DNA from: Actinomadura rifamycini DSM 43936
GTDB lineage: Bacteria; Actinomycetota; Actinomycetes; Streptosporangiales; Streptosporangiaceae
Length of the DNA: 64,000 bases
Assembly: GCF_000425065.1 (NCBI RefSeq)
Contig: NZ_AULB01000011.1
Span: 232,604 to 296,603 of the forward strand
Reading direction: 5' to 3'
Below are positions 18,544-26,623 of the stretch, one piece after another; position 1 is the first letter of the stretch, and each line of letters opens with the position of its first letter. Both the position numbers and the translations under genes were made by a program. A model generated the notes under the pieces. The model had not been told where the DNA came from and did not search any database. It saw only the letters and a program-made list of their open reading frames with translations.

Positions 18544-18822
18544 TCAGCCGCCGTCGGCGGCGGGGTGGGGGTCTCGCATCTCGTCGACGACGACGCTCTG
18601 GTAGGCGCGGGAGGTGTCGGGGACGTAGCTCAGGCGGGCGAGAGCCCGGCCCGCGTCGTCGCGGATCTCGAAGTGGTAGTGCTCCGGGGTGTCGCCGACG
18701 TGCGCGACGGCTTGGTCATGCCGGAGCCGGCACATGGTGTCGACCTTCTCCAGCGCCACCTCCAGGGTCCCCGCGTCGCTGATGAGCCGGGCCGGCTCGC
18801 TCGTCTCCCAGATCTCGAACAT
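18544..18822 (-). CDS. Hypothetical small protein (92 aa)
   Basis: 92 residues, acidic. It reads like a compact alpha/beta protein: FEIWETSEPARLISDAGTLE, VDTMCRLRHDQAVAHVG, YHFEIRDDAGRALARLSYV. The pattern of a C-terminal 'FEIRD..GR.LARLSY' strand pair recalls small proteins of unknown function in actinobacteria. ATG chosen because AGGA lies 7 nt upstream. No family is assigned. Confidence 0.65.
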   Translation of the reverse strand: MFEIWETSEPARLISDAGTLEVALEKVDTMCRLRHDQAVAHVGDTPEHYHFEIRDDAGRALARLSYVPDTSRAYQSVVVDEMRDPHPAADGG

Positions 18823-18937
18823 GGTCGCGTCCTGTCGGCGGTGTGTCGGAAGGAACGGGCGGGACATTCCAGACGTCGGGAGACAGCTTGCGCTGAAATG
18901 GTGGATCTTTCAATCAGTACAGATCTCAGATCGATCA

Positions 18938-20062
18938 CTATTCGGAGTCGTTCGCCCCCGTAGCGTCATGCGCGCCGACGGTGACGGAGGTCTCCCGCGC
19001 CGCCGGTTCGACGAAGCGCAGCAGCGCCTCGCCCTCCGCCGTCAGCGCGTCGACGGCCTCCGGCGGCAGCGGCTCGAACGGGCGGAGCCGCAGGGTGGCG
19101 ACCCGGCGCTTGTACTCGGTCTCCCAGACGCCGCGCGCGAACCCGTCCCACAGGAACACGGCCCGCACGCGGAGGTTCTTGGTGGTGAGGTTCGGGCGGT
19201 GCGCGTCGGCGATGATCCTTCGGCGGTCCGCGTGCGCCAGGACGAGCGAGTCGAACTCGGGCAGGAAACGCGCGGGCGCCGGGACGTCCGGGTCCGGCCG
19301 CGGGGCGTCGGGAAGGTCGAACAGTTCGCGGCCCGTGTCGTCGGTGAAGACGCGCAGCCGCGGCCGCAGCCGGTCGAACACCTCCCCGAGCCCGGCCAAC
19401 CCCGACCAGGTCTGCGCGTCGGCGGCCGAGGCGGGACCGAAGGCCGCCAGGTAGCGCAGCATCAGCGCGTCCACCGCCGGTTGGGCGGCGAGCGGCGAGC
19501 CGAGCCAGGAGTCGGCGAGCGCGAACTCGGACGCGCGCGGGAAGCCCCACCGGTCGTCCGTCGGCACCATGACCAGCGGGACGCACATCCGGACGGCGTA
19601 GCCGAGCGCCCGTTCGTTGACGTCCGGGAACTCGTCCTGCAGCAGCGCGCGGATCTCGTTGAACGTCCTCGGCCGGTCCCGGAGCAGCGTGCGCGCGGCG
19701 TCGGCCGTCGCGGCGACGTCGAGGCCCTCGGCGCGGCTTCCGAGGACGCGCAGGCCGCCGTCCAGCATCGGCTGGAGCGTTGTGCGGAAGGCGCTGTAGT
19801 CCGGGCCCGTCATCAGGTGCAGCGTCGCGCGCATCGCGGTCGCCCGGACGACCGAGCGGTCGTGCAGGGCCGCGTGGAGTTCGGACGCCTCAAAGCCGTC
19901 GAGGCGTGACCAGAGGCCGAAGTAGGGCGGTTTGGGCTCCTGCGCCTGCATGCCGAGCAGCCTGCCGACGGCCTCGGCGACGGTCGTCCGTTCGCGCGCC
20001 AGGAGCATCTGCCGGGCCAGGGTCGCCCGGTTGAGGTCGCGGATGCCGAGTGTTTCCGTCAC
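18938..20062 (-). CDS. AlkZ-like winged-helix DNA glycosylase family protein
   Basis: 374 residues, HTH_42/AlkZ superfamily ('winged helix DNA-binding domain-containing'). The opening LNRATLARQMLLARERTTVA and the RLLGMQAQEPKPPYFGLWSR block contain the Q-A-Q pair equivalent to the catalytic QxQ of AlkZ, which excises crosslinked or alkylated bases. Further family segments: VVRATAMRATLHLMTGPDY, LPEFDSLVLAHADRRRII and VFLWDGFARGVWE. The GTG start gives the conserved N-terminus. Whether it is a glycosylase is inferred from the QxQ motif; no resistance or biosynthetic cluster is adjacent. Confidence 0.8.
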   Translation of the reverse strand: MTETLGIRDLNRATLARQMLLARERTTVAEAVGRLLGMQAQEPKPPYFGLWSRLDGFEASELHAALHDRSVVRATAMRATLHLMTGPDYSAFRTTLQPMLDGGLRVLGSRAEGLDVAATADAARTLLRDRPRTFNEIRALLQDEFPDVNERALGYAVRMCVPLVMVPTDDRWGFPRASEFALADSWLGSPLAAQPAVDALMLRYLAAFGPASAADAQTWSGLAGLGEVFDRLRPRLRVFTDDTGRELFDLPDAPRPDPDVPAPARFLPEFDSLVLAHADRRRIIADAHRPNLTTKNLRVRAVFLWDGFARGVWETEYKRRVATLRLRPFEPLPPEAVDALTAEGEALLRFVEPAARETSVTVGAHDATGANDSE

Positions 20063-20310
20063 CGCGCCGAGCCTACTCTCGGCCGCTTCCGGGCCTGGAG
20101 GCGACCGCGCAGCGCCGTCTGGGCGTGCTCCCGCAATGACGCGTGAACGGGCCCGGCATCGCAGCGGGCGTGCCGCGCGAGGGGCAGGACGAGCGGCGGC
20201 AGTTCCAGCGGGCTCGGCACCCACGCGAGCCCGAGGCCCGCCGTAAAGAGCCGGTGCGGCCGTTCGCTGGCGAAGCCCACGAGGTTGCTCTCCCGGACGG
20301 ACGAGCAGCG
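20059..20310 (-). pseudogene. C-terminal remnant of a LysR-family regulator
   Basis: The minus-strand frame reads VRESNLVGFASERPHRLF, TAGLGLAWVPSPLELPPLVL, then HARCDAGPVHASLREHAQ. This matches the last ~65 residues of actinobacterial LysR effector-binding domains (SE...R, AALGL..., LPPL, WHARFDADPAHAWLR). No HTH or first effector subdomain precedes it, so the rest has been lost or scrambled. It overlaps the first four bases of the AlkZ-like gene. Confidence 0.55.
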
Positions 20311-21298
20311 CCGCGGCGATCGTCGGGACGGTCGCTGCGGCCCGCCTTGATTCCGACGCCCGAGAGGCGCTCGTTCAGGGGCCGGTCAGCCGTCCGCGCC
20401 GTGTATGGACAACGTGGGCGGCCCGGCCGAACGACCGATGTGACCGGTTCTCCAGCGCTGGCGGCGACCGTCCCGGCGAACGCCGCGAGTCCTGCCGCCC
20501 CTCGTCGTCGGACACCTCCAGGGCCGACTCGAACCCCTCGACGCTGGTGGGCCGCCTCGCGCAGCGCCAGGCTGCAGTTGAAGGAGTTGCCGCGGCAGAT
20601 CGCCTGCGGGTTGTTCAGGTCGAGGCTCCCGGCCCCAAGCTCGCGTCGGTGTCGATCCCGGTCGCTGCTGCCCGCCCGCGCCGGTCTGGGGTCTGGAGTG
20701 AATGGTGCCGCGCTGGCACCGTCCTGACCGGCTGGTGTGTGGACGGTCTGCTGCGGTTCGGGGCGGGGCGTTGAGCGCGGTCGACGCGGCGGTGCACGCG
20801 GGGGAGATCGAGGCGTTCACGGACGGGGTCTCCGCCGGGTATCGGGGTCGTCGCCATCGTGGTGGGCGTTTTCGCGGTCCTCGCGGCCGCAAGACGGCCC
20901 GGGCCTGGGGCCGTCGAGGGGGTGCGGAGGGCGTTCGGGGCGGGTGAGACACGAGTGAGATAAGTCTCAGGGTGCTCGGCGGCGGCAGCGCGTGGTGGGT
21001 CCGGCGGCCCGGTTGGGCAGGGAAGTGCAACGTCAGGCGGTGCGTCGCCGGGGGCGGGCCGTCTGGTCGTGTCTGGGCCGGTTCGGTCTCGGACCGGGCG
21101 GCGTCCTCCGCATCGGTGCTGGTCAGGGCGTTGCGGGAGGTCGGGAAACGGGAGGTCGGGTGATCGGGAACGAGCGGTGGGCGGGAAGGTTACGGGCTGA
21201 TATACCGTAAAATGCACGTGCATCGGCTCTTGCACATGCACGCCATTACTAGCAGGATTGCCCCGGACCCCCCGCACGTGAACTCGCCGGAGATCGCG
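20063..21298. other. 1.2-kb stretch of degenerate DNA
   Basis: Apart from the LysR remnant no gene is credible. On the minus strand, around 20530-20640, the frame NNPQAICRGNSFNCSLALRE looks protein-like but is bounded by frameshifted, Arg/Pro-rich sequence and may be another relic. The end of the stretch (21195-21240) has an AT-rich promoter-like segment and palindromes. Confidence 0.45.
21212..21240. promoter_or_regulatory. Palindromic operator-like pair ATGCACGTGCAT / TGCACATGCA
   Basis: A perfect 12-bp palindrome ATGCACGTGCAT (21212-21223) is followed by TGCACATGCA (21231-21240), centres 18 bp apart, just downstream of an AT-rich GATATACCGTAAA. The position upstream of the repeat-protein gene suggests a repressor site. 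Confidence 0.45.
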
Positions 21299-21892
21299 AT
21301 GACCGCACACTTGAGCGACAGTGACCGACAGGCGCTGCGGCTGGCCCAGGATCTCCGCGAGGAGATGCGGGCCGCGCTCCCGCAGCTGCCGGCCGACCCG
21401 TCGGTTTCCCCCTTCGTCGACCCGGGCGGGACGCCCAGCGTCCTCCTGCGGATGGACGCGGACACGGCGCGCGCGCTGATGGCCGTGCTGGCCGAGCGCC
21501 GTGCGGCGCCCGCGGGGGAGCAGCCGGCGGAACCGCGCCGGGCCGACGGCTCGCACGTGCCGCCGCCCGTGCCCCCGCAGAGCGCGCAGCCCGCGGCCCC
21601 CGCGCAGGCGCCCGTGGCCGCCGCCGGCGTGCCGTTCGGTGAGCCGGCCTTCGGGATGAGCGCCGCGCCCTACGGGCAGCCCGCGTTCGCCGAGGCGCCC
21701 TACGCGCAGGCGCCGTACGGGGAGGCTCCGTACGGCGAAGCCCCTTACGGTGAGGCCCCCTACGCCGAGGCTCCTTACGCGCAGGCCCCCTACGCGCAGG
21801 CCCCCATGGCGGGGCAGGACACGGGCGGGCACATGGCTGTCGGCGGGACCGGCCCGACGCCGCTCGTGCCGTCGGCCTACCCGACGCACTGA
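21299..21892 (+). CDS. Protein with C-terminal (E/Q)APY(G/A) pentapeptide repeats
   Basis: 197 residues. N-terminal ~70 residues form a folded-looking helical region (HLSDSDRQALRLAQDLREEM, then SVLLRMDADTARALMAVLAE), followed by a Pro/Ala-rich linker and about eight tandem pentapeptides of the type EAPYG/QAPYA. No signal peptide, so probably cytoplasmic. ATG chosen because the region upstream contains an operator-like palindrome and GGAG lies 6 nt before it; ATG 21212 is the alternative. A strong hairpin terminator follows 100 bp after the stop. Function unknown; low-complexity aromatic repeats suggest self-association. Confidence 0.7.
   Translation: MTAHLSDSDRQALRLAQDLREEMRAALPQLPADPSVSPFVDPGGTPSVLLRMDADTARALMAVLAERRAAPAGEQPAEPRRADGSHVPPPVPPQSAQPAAPAQAPVAAAGVPFGEPAFGMSAAPYGQPAFAEAPYAQAPYGEAPYGEAPYGEAPYAEAPYAQAPYAQAPMAGQDTGGHMAVGGTGPTPLVPSAYPTH
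21690..21808 (+). repeat. 15-bp coding tandem repeat (GAGGCCCCCTACGGC type)
   Basis: About eight consecutive five-codon units encoding (E/Q)APY(G/A). Synonymous codon drift between units (CCC/CCG/CCT, GGC/GGG/GGT) shows they are not a very recent expansion. Confidence 0.85.
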
Positions 21893-21990
21893 CCCCCGGC
21901 CCGTGCGTTCCCGGGCGTAGGGAGTCCCGCCGAGCGCCGGCTCGCGCGCCCGTCCGAGCTCCCTTGGACGGCGTCCACTCTTTCGATGAT

Positions 21991-22022
21991 CGGCCCCGGC
22001 CGCCCTTGGGCGGCCGGGGCCG
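21991..22022 (+). terminator. Strong 15-bp hairpin
   Basis: CGGCCCCGGCCGCCC, loop TT, GGGCGGCCGGGGCCG: a perfect stem followed by ACTCGTTT. Terminates the repeat-protein transcript. Confidence 0.85.
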
Positions 22023-22133
22023 ACTCGTTTCCCGTGTGACCGCCGCCTCACGGAGGTGCGTGGAATGCGGGCCGCCCGTGCGGCGTTACTCCCCGGACAC
22101 GACGAGTGGGGCGGTGACCCGCCCGTACGCCGT

Positions 22134-22268
22134 GAAGGTAGATCGATATCGTCCCGGGCCCGGCTCGGGCACCGTCCGCCGAAGATCGTTGCGGGGACGG
22201 GGCGACCGGCCGGAAACGCCGATGAGAAAGGCGATCCGGCGCAGTTCTCGATAAAACGATCTACCTTC
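22134..22268. repeat. 12-bp inverted repeat GAAGGTAGATCG
   Basis: GAAGGTAGATCG at 22134-22145 and its exact complement CGATCTACCTTC at 22257-22268, 111 bp apart. The right arm runs into TACCTT-CTCA-AAGGTA, a second small palindrome. Confidence 0.7.
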
Positions 22269-22691
22269 TCAAAGGTAAAATATCCCTGGATTTGGCGAAA
22301 TGTAGGTAATGGCGTATATGCTCGTCGTCAGGTCCCGGTCAAAGAACCCTTGACCTGGGCCGTCACAGAGCCGTCGCTCCCGCCCGCCAGGCGGGGACCA
22401 CTCTGCCGAATCGCGGCCGCATCCATGCAGCCGGCCGCGGCCGGGCGGGCCTGAGCGCCCCCGGTCGGCAATTCTCCCGCTTCATTCCACCCGCGTCGAC
22501 GCGCGCCCGAGCACGGGCGTCCGGCGAACGGCGCGGGCGCGGCCCCGCCATGCCCGCGGGGTGCGGCATGCGGGTCCGCTCAGCGGCGGTGCATCTCGAG
22601 TCCCGAGTCTCGAAAGCCGTTCCCTCCTGCCCGGACGACCCCTGTGCTCCGGCGCGGAACGGCGGTCCTGTTGACCGAACGAAGGAATCAC

Positions 22692-23363
22692 ATGCAGAAG
22701 CGAGCGATCAACGTCGTCCTGACCAGTATCACCGGCACCGCACTTGCCGGCATGCTCGTGGCCGGTGTGGCGGCCGCCAGCGACGACGGCGCTCCCGACC
22801 AGCAGCGGCTCCTGTCCGAGAAGATCACCGCGCAGGAGCACAGCCCCTCCCTGCCGGGCGAGGGGAAGGCCCGGCCCGAGCCCGCGAAGCCCGAGCCGGG
22901 GAAGGCCGGCGGCGCCGAGGCGAAGCAGCCCGCGAAGCCCGACGCCGCCAAGGACAAGAAGGACGAGGACGTGCTGCTCAGCGGCACCACGAAGGCGTCC
23001 TACTTCTGGGACGACGGCTCCGGCATCCGCGGCGACACCGGCGCCCCCGCGAGCGGGGAGCCCATGCAGAAGGGCATGTTTGCCAGCCCGAGCTGGCCGA
23101 TGATGACGAAGGTCCGGGTCAGCTACGACGGGCGCACCGTCACCGGCTTCGTCGGCGACCGCGGCCCGGGCGAGCCCTCGCACCGCGGCATCATGCTCGA
23201 CCTCGACACCCACACCTTCCGGTACCTGCTGGACGGCGGGGAGCCCGAGAGCAACTACGACGCGGGCACCGGCCAGGGCCACATCGAGGGCCTCAAGTGG
23301 GAGGTCCTGGAGTGGGGCGACGGCGCCGGCGAGCGCGGCGAGCCCCAGCCCTTCGGGTCCTGA
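22692..23363 (+). CDS. Secreted protein, probable double-psi beta-barrel (RlpA/expansin-like)
   Basis: 223 residues. A Sec signal peptide (about 1-28: basic MQKRA, hydrophobic core, VAAAS cleavage region) is followed by a Lys/Pro/Ala-rich linker to about 90. The mature domain has TTKASYFWDDGSG, MTKVRVSYDGRTVTGFVGDR and GPGEPSHRGIMLDLDTHTFR, reminiscent of the DPBB arrangement (A-x-Y ... VTV..DRGP ... R.iDL) of RlpA-like proteins. The lytic residues are not certain, so activity is open. ATG follows GAAGGAA by 4-5 nt. A perfect terminator hairpin follows. Confidence 0.6.
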   Translation: MQKRAINVVLTSITGTALAGMLVAGVAAASDDGAPDQQRLLSEKITAQEHSPSLPGEGKARPEPAKPEPGKAGGAEAKQPAKPDAAKDKKDEDVLLSGTTKASYFWDDGSGIRGDTGAPASGEPMQKGMFASPSWPMMTKVRVSYDGRTVTGFVGDRGPGEPSHRGIMLDLDTHTFRYLLDGGEPESNYDAGTGQGHIEGLKWEVLEWGDGAGERGEPQPFGS

Positions 23364-23379
23364 CCCCCGGCCTCCGCGC

Positions 23380-23429
23380 GAACGGGCGACGCCCCGGCGA
23401 TCTTCGGATCGCTGGGGCGTCGCCCGTTC
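23380..23429. terminator. Long hairpin with TTCG loop
   Basis: GAACGGGCGACGCCCC... and ...GGGGCGTCGCCCGTTC pair over about 23 bp around a TTCG tetraloop. It lies between convergent genes and can serve both. Confidence 0.85.
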
Positions 23430-23450
23430 AAGGAGGGGACGCGGAACGCG

Positions 23451-24566
23451 TTACGCCGTCACCGGCGGGGAAGCGTCGAGCAGCCGCCGGAACGCCGCGG
23501 CGGCCTCGCCGATCCGGCGCACCGAGCACGACTCGTCCGTGACGTGCGCCTGCTCGGGATCGCCGGGACCGTAGACCACGACGTCCGGTCCGCCGAGCAT
23601 GCCCGTCAGCACCGAGGCGTCCGTGAAGTACGTCGCGTACTCGGGCTCGCGCGCGGACGCGCCGGGCGCGAGCAGCTCCAGCACGCGCGCGACGTCCGGG
23701 GAAGCGGGGTCCGTGGCGACGCCGGGCAGGTCGACGAGCCGCTCGAGCCCGACCTCCGGCCCGCACAGCTCCGCGATCGCCGCGACGGCCGCGTCCGACC
23801 CGAAGCCCGGGACGGTGCGGACGTCCAGCCGCATCTCGGCGCGGTCGGGCACCAGGTTCGGCTGCACGCCCGCGTGGAAGGTGCCGACGTTCACCGTCAC
23901 CGGCCCGTGCGTCGGGCTCACCGGCCATCCCCGGTGCCCGTGGACCCGCGTCGCGGCGGCGGCCAGCGCGGCGAGGGCGTTGCGGCCCAGCTCGGGACGC
24001 GAGCCGTGCGCCGACACCCCGTGCGCGGTCGCCCGCAGCCACAGCGTGCCCTTGTGGCCCAGCACCGTCCGGTTCGCGGTCGGCTCGGCCACCACCAGCA
24101 GGTCCGTCGGGACGAGCGACGCCGGGTCGAGCCGCGCGGCGCCGTCGCATCCGGTCTCCTCACCGAACGTGAACACCAGCTGCAGCGGACGGTCGCGCCC
24201 GGCGTCCGCCGCCGCGGCGATCTGGCACGCGACGCCCGCCTTCATGTCGCTGCTGCCGCGCCCGAGCAGCCGCCCGTCCCGCACCTCGCCGCAGAGCGGG
24301 TCGAACGACCAGCCGGACGGGTCGGCGGGCACGGTGTCCAGGTGCCCGGTGAGGGTGACCGGCACGCGGGGCGCGGCCGGTCCGCGGCGGGCGACGACGT
24401 TCGCGCGCCCCGCCTCCGGCTCGTCCACGCGGACGTCGAAGCCCGCGCCGTCGAGCACTCCGGCGACCAGGTCGGCGGCGGCGCGCTCCCCGCCGGCCCG
24501 GGTGTCGGTCCGCACCAGCCGCCGCGCCAGGTCCAGCGCGTCGATCGTCGGGCCAGCCGTGTCCAT
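23451..24566 (-). CDS. M20-family metallopeptidase (ArgE/DapE/CPG2-like)
   Basis: 371 residues, di-zinc hydrolase that removes acyl groups from amino acids or small peptides. Metal and catalytic motifs are present: LTGHLDTVPAD, LGRGSSDMKAGVA, FGEETG and HVTDESC near the end; the dimerisation domain (RATAHGVSAHGSRPELGRNA) is intact. It is cytoplasmic. ATG start; it lies 16 bp downstream of the LacI gene stop in the same direction and could be cotranscribed with it, although its link with the sugar operon is unclear. Confidence 0.88.
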   Translation of the reverse strand: MDTAGPTIDALDLARRLVRTDTRAGGERAAADLVAGVLDGAGFDVRVDEPEAGRANVVARRGPAAPRVPVTLTGHLDTVPADPSGWSFDPLCGEVRDGRLLGRGSSDMKAGVACQIAAAADAGRDRPLQLVFTFGEETGCDGAARLDPASLVPTDLLVVAEPTANRTVLGHKGTLWLRATAHGVSAHGSRPELGRNALAALAAAATRVHGHRGWPVSPTHGPVTVNVGTFHAGVQPNLVPDRAEMRLDVRTVPGFGSDAAVAAIAELCGPEVGLERLVDLPGVATDPASPDVARVLELLAPGASAREPEYATYFTDASVLTGMLGGPDVVVYGPGDPEQAHVTDESCSVRRIGEAAAAFRRLLDASPPVTA

Positions 24567-24582
24567 TCCGTCCCCCTGCAGC

Positions 24583-25602
24583 TCAGGCGTCCGCGCGGGT
24601 GCTGTCGCGCACGACCAGGCTCGGCACCAGCGAGATGTGCGCGGACGGCCCGCGCTCCTCCCGCGCGGCCCCGGCGGCCGCGGCCAGCAGCCGGACGGCC
24701 TCGGCCGCGATCCGCTCGCGGGGCTGGTCCACGGTCGTCAGCGCCGGCTCGCTCAGCCGCGCGAACTCGATGTTGTCGTAGCCGGTTACCTGCACGCGTC
24801 CCGGGACGTCCACGCCGTGCGCGCGGCAGGCGCGGGTGACGCCGAGGGCGATCAGGTCGTCGGCGCACACGATCGCGTCCGGCGGGCCGCCCTCGGCGAT
24901 CAGCCGCGCGGCGGCCGTCTCGCCCCACTCCACGCTGTAGTCGCCGAGGAGGACCTGCTCGGGCGCCACCGCGATGCCGAGGTCGTCGGCGCGGCGGCGG
25001 AACCCGGCGAAGCGCTGCTCGGTCGAGGAGTTGGTCAGCAGCGAGCCGACGAACGCGGCCGAGCGCGCCCCGCCCGCGTGCAGATGGTCCATGACCTGGC
25101 GCATCGCGGCGACGTCGTCCACGCCGACCCAGTCGGTGCTGGTGCCGCCGACGAACCGGTCGAGCTGGACGAGCGGCAGCCGGTCGGCCGTCTCCTGCAC
25201 GGCGGCGCCGCTCAGCGTGCCGTGGCTCGGGCTGACGATGATGCCGTCGACGTTGCGGGCGACGAGCGTCGCGAGCCGCCGCGCCTCGACCTCGGGGTCG
25301 GAGCGGGCGTCGCACAGCAGCAGCTCCTTGCCCTCGCGGCCGAGGGCGTGCTCGACGCTTTCCACCAGCGAGGTGAAGAACGGGTTGGAGATGCTCGGCA
25401 CGACCATGCCGACGGTGTCGGTGCGGCTGTTGCGCAGGGCCCGCGCGATCGAGTTGACCTGGTAGCCGAGCTCGTCGGCGGCCGCCCTGACCTTGCGCTG
25501 CACCGCCGCGGAGACCGGCCCGCGGCCCGACAGGACGCGCGAGACCGTCGCGGTGGAGACCCCCGCCCGCTCGGCGACCTGTGCGATCGTCACCCGCTGC
25601 AA
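24583..25602 (-). CDS. LacI-family transcriptional regulator of the BtpA/PfkB/ABC operon
   Basis: 339 residues. The N-terminal HTH is VTIAQVAERAGVSTATVSRV with the hinge helix (RALRNSRTDTVGMV) and a periplasmic-binding-protein-like core (VVPSISNPFFTSLVESVEHA, DGIIVSPSHGT, PPDAIVCADDLIALGV). I choose the TTG at 25602 since GGAGGAG lies 7 nt upstream; the GTG at 25593 would be 16 nt from it. Operator copies overlap its own start and the start region of the divergent operon, so autoregulation together with operon control is expected, relieved by a sugar-like ligand. Confidence 0.92.
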   Translation of the reverse strand: MQRVTIAQVAERAGVSTATVSRVLSGRGPVSAAVQRKVRAAADELGYQVNSIARALRNSRTDTVGMVVPSISNPFFTSLVESVEHALGREGKELLLCDARSDPEVEARRLATLVARNVDGIIVSPSHGTLSGAAVQETADRLPLVQLDRFVGGTSTDWVGVDDVAAMRQVMDHLHAGGARSAAFVGSLLTNSSTEQRFAGFRRRADDLGIAVAPEQVLLGDYSVEWGETAAARLIAEGGPPDAIVCADDLIALGVTRACRAHGVDVPGRVQVTGYDNIEFARLSEPALTTVDQPRERIAAEAVRLLAAAAGAAREERGPSAHISLVPSLVVRDSTRADA

Positions 25603-25610
25603 TCGATTAC
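25598..25610. promoter_or_regulatory. LacI-type operator O1 (TGCAATCGATTAC)
   Basis: Matches the LacI-family palindrome TGNAANCGNTTNCA except the last base. It overlaps the TTG start and ribosome-binding region of the lacI gene. Confidence 0.75.
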
Positions 25611-25674
25611 TCCTCCAGCCGCCGCCGGCGCCGAACCCTGCCAGATCAAGTTGAGATATGCCGACTATACCCCC

Positions 25675-25704
25675 TTGACGGCCTGGGGATCTGAAATCTA
25701 CGGT
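25675..25704 (+). promoter_or_regulatory. Promoter of the BtpA/PfkB/ABC operon
   Basis: TTGACG, 18 bp, TACGGT, ending 16 bp before operator O2 and 40 bp before the first start codon. A repressor bound to O2 would sit on the initially transcribed region. Confidence 0.6.
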
Positions 25705-25719
25705 TCTCCAAAACTTCAC

Positions 25720-25733
25720 TGCAATCGATTACA
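25720..25733. promoter_or_regulatory. LacI-type operator O2 (TGCAATCGATTACA)
   Basis: Perfect match to TGNAANCGNTTNCA; shares 13 bases with O1, centre-to-centre 122 bp. It ends just before the AGGAGG of the first operon gene. Confidence 0.8.
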
Positions 25734-25744
25734 CAGGAGGCGGC

Positions 25745-26623
25745 ATGACGGCGGCGACGGGGAACGACGAGCGGGCGCTGGGCGTCTTCCCGCCCAGGCC
25801 GAACGCGATCGAGGAGCTGTTCGGGACCCGCAAGGTCGTCATCGGCGTCGTCCACCTGCCGCCGCTGCCGGGCAGCCCGCACTACGAGGGCGTCCCGATG
25901 GACGACGTCTGCGCGTTCGCGATCGAGGAGGCGCGGGCCTACCTCGACGGCGGCTGCCACGGCGTCATCGTCGAGAACCACTGGGACATCCCGTTCCTCA
26001 AGCCCGGCGAGCACGGCTACGAGACGGCCGCGGCGATGGCCGTCGTGACCGACCGGGTCCGGCACGCCACCGGCGGGCGGACGGGCGTGAGCGTGCTGTC
26101 GAACGCGGCCGAGTGCTCGATCGCCTCCGCGTGGTCGGGCGGCGCCGGGTTCGTCCGCGTCAACCAGTGGGCCAACGCCTACGTCGCCAACGAGGGGATC
26201 ATCGAGGGGCAGGCCGCGCACGCCGCCCGCTACCGCAGCCGGATCGGCGCCGGACCGGTGAAGGTCTTCGCCGACGTGCACGTCAAGCACGGCGCGCACG
26301 CCATCGTCGCGGACCGCACCCTCGCCGAGCAGACCGAGGACGCCGAGTTCTTCGGCGCCGACGTGCTGATCGCCACCGGCTCCCGGACGGGCGACGCCGC
26401 CGCCCTCGACGAGGTCGAGGGCATCGCCGCGCACACCAGCCTGCCGGTCGTGATCGGGTCGGGCATCACCGCCGCGAACATCGGGGAGCTGCTGCCCGCC
26501 TGCGACGGCGTCATCGTCGCGTCGTCGGTCAAGGACAACGGCCGCTGGTGGGGCCGCGCGGACGCGGCGAAGGTCCGCGAGCTGACCGCCGCGGCGGCGA
26601 AGGCCGGAGCGGAACTGCCGTGA
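25745..26623 (+). CDS. BtpA/SgcQ family protein
   Basis: 292 residues, TIM-barrel-like. The family signature is visible: VVIGVVHLPPLPGSPHYEGV, ARAYLDGGCHGVIVENHWDI, GVSVLSNAAECSIASAW, VFADVHVKHGAHA and SSVKDNGRWWGRADAAKV. SgcQ is part of an uncharacterised sugar gene group in E. coli, and BtpA was linked to photosystem I; an aldolase or sugar-phosphate-processing role is inferred from the operon here. First gene of the operon, Shine-Dalgarno AGGAGG 7 nt upstream. The stop overlaps the kinase start (GTGA). Confidence 0.85.
   Translation: MTAATGNDERALGVFPPRPNAIEELFGTRKVVIGVVHLPPLPGSPHYEGVPMDDVCAFAIEEARAYLDGGCHGVIVENHWDIPFLKPGEHGYETAAAMAVVTDRVRHATGGRTGVSVLSNAAECSIASAWSGGAGFVRVNQWANAYVANEGIIEGQAAHAARYRSRIGAGPVKVFADVHVKHGAHAIVADRTLAEQTEDAEFFGADVLIATGSRTGDAAALDEVEGIAAHTSLPVVIGSGITAANIGELLPACDGVIVASSVKDNGRWWGRADAAKVRELTAAAAKAGAELP

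Larger units (their letters stand above)
21893..22691. other. 0.8-kb intergenic region with terminator, inverted repeat and AT-rich island
   Basis: Contains the terminator at 21991-22022, a 12-bp inverted repeat (22134-22145 / 22257-22268) and an unusually AT-rich segment at 22248-22330. No gene was found. The AT-rich segment could hold a promoter, but it is more than 350 bp before the next start codon. Confidence 0.6.

Noticed and set aside
22248..22330. AT-rich segment considered as a phage attachment site or tRNA scar
   Set aside because: No tRNA, integrase or direct repeats found near it.
23599..26619. Long plus frame running into the PfkB gene
   Set aside because: Only the last part (from 26620) is coding; the rest is antisense to the M20 and LacI genes.
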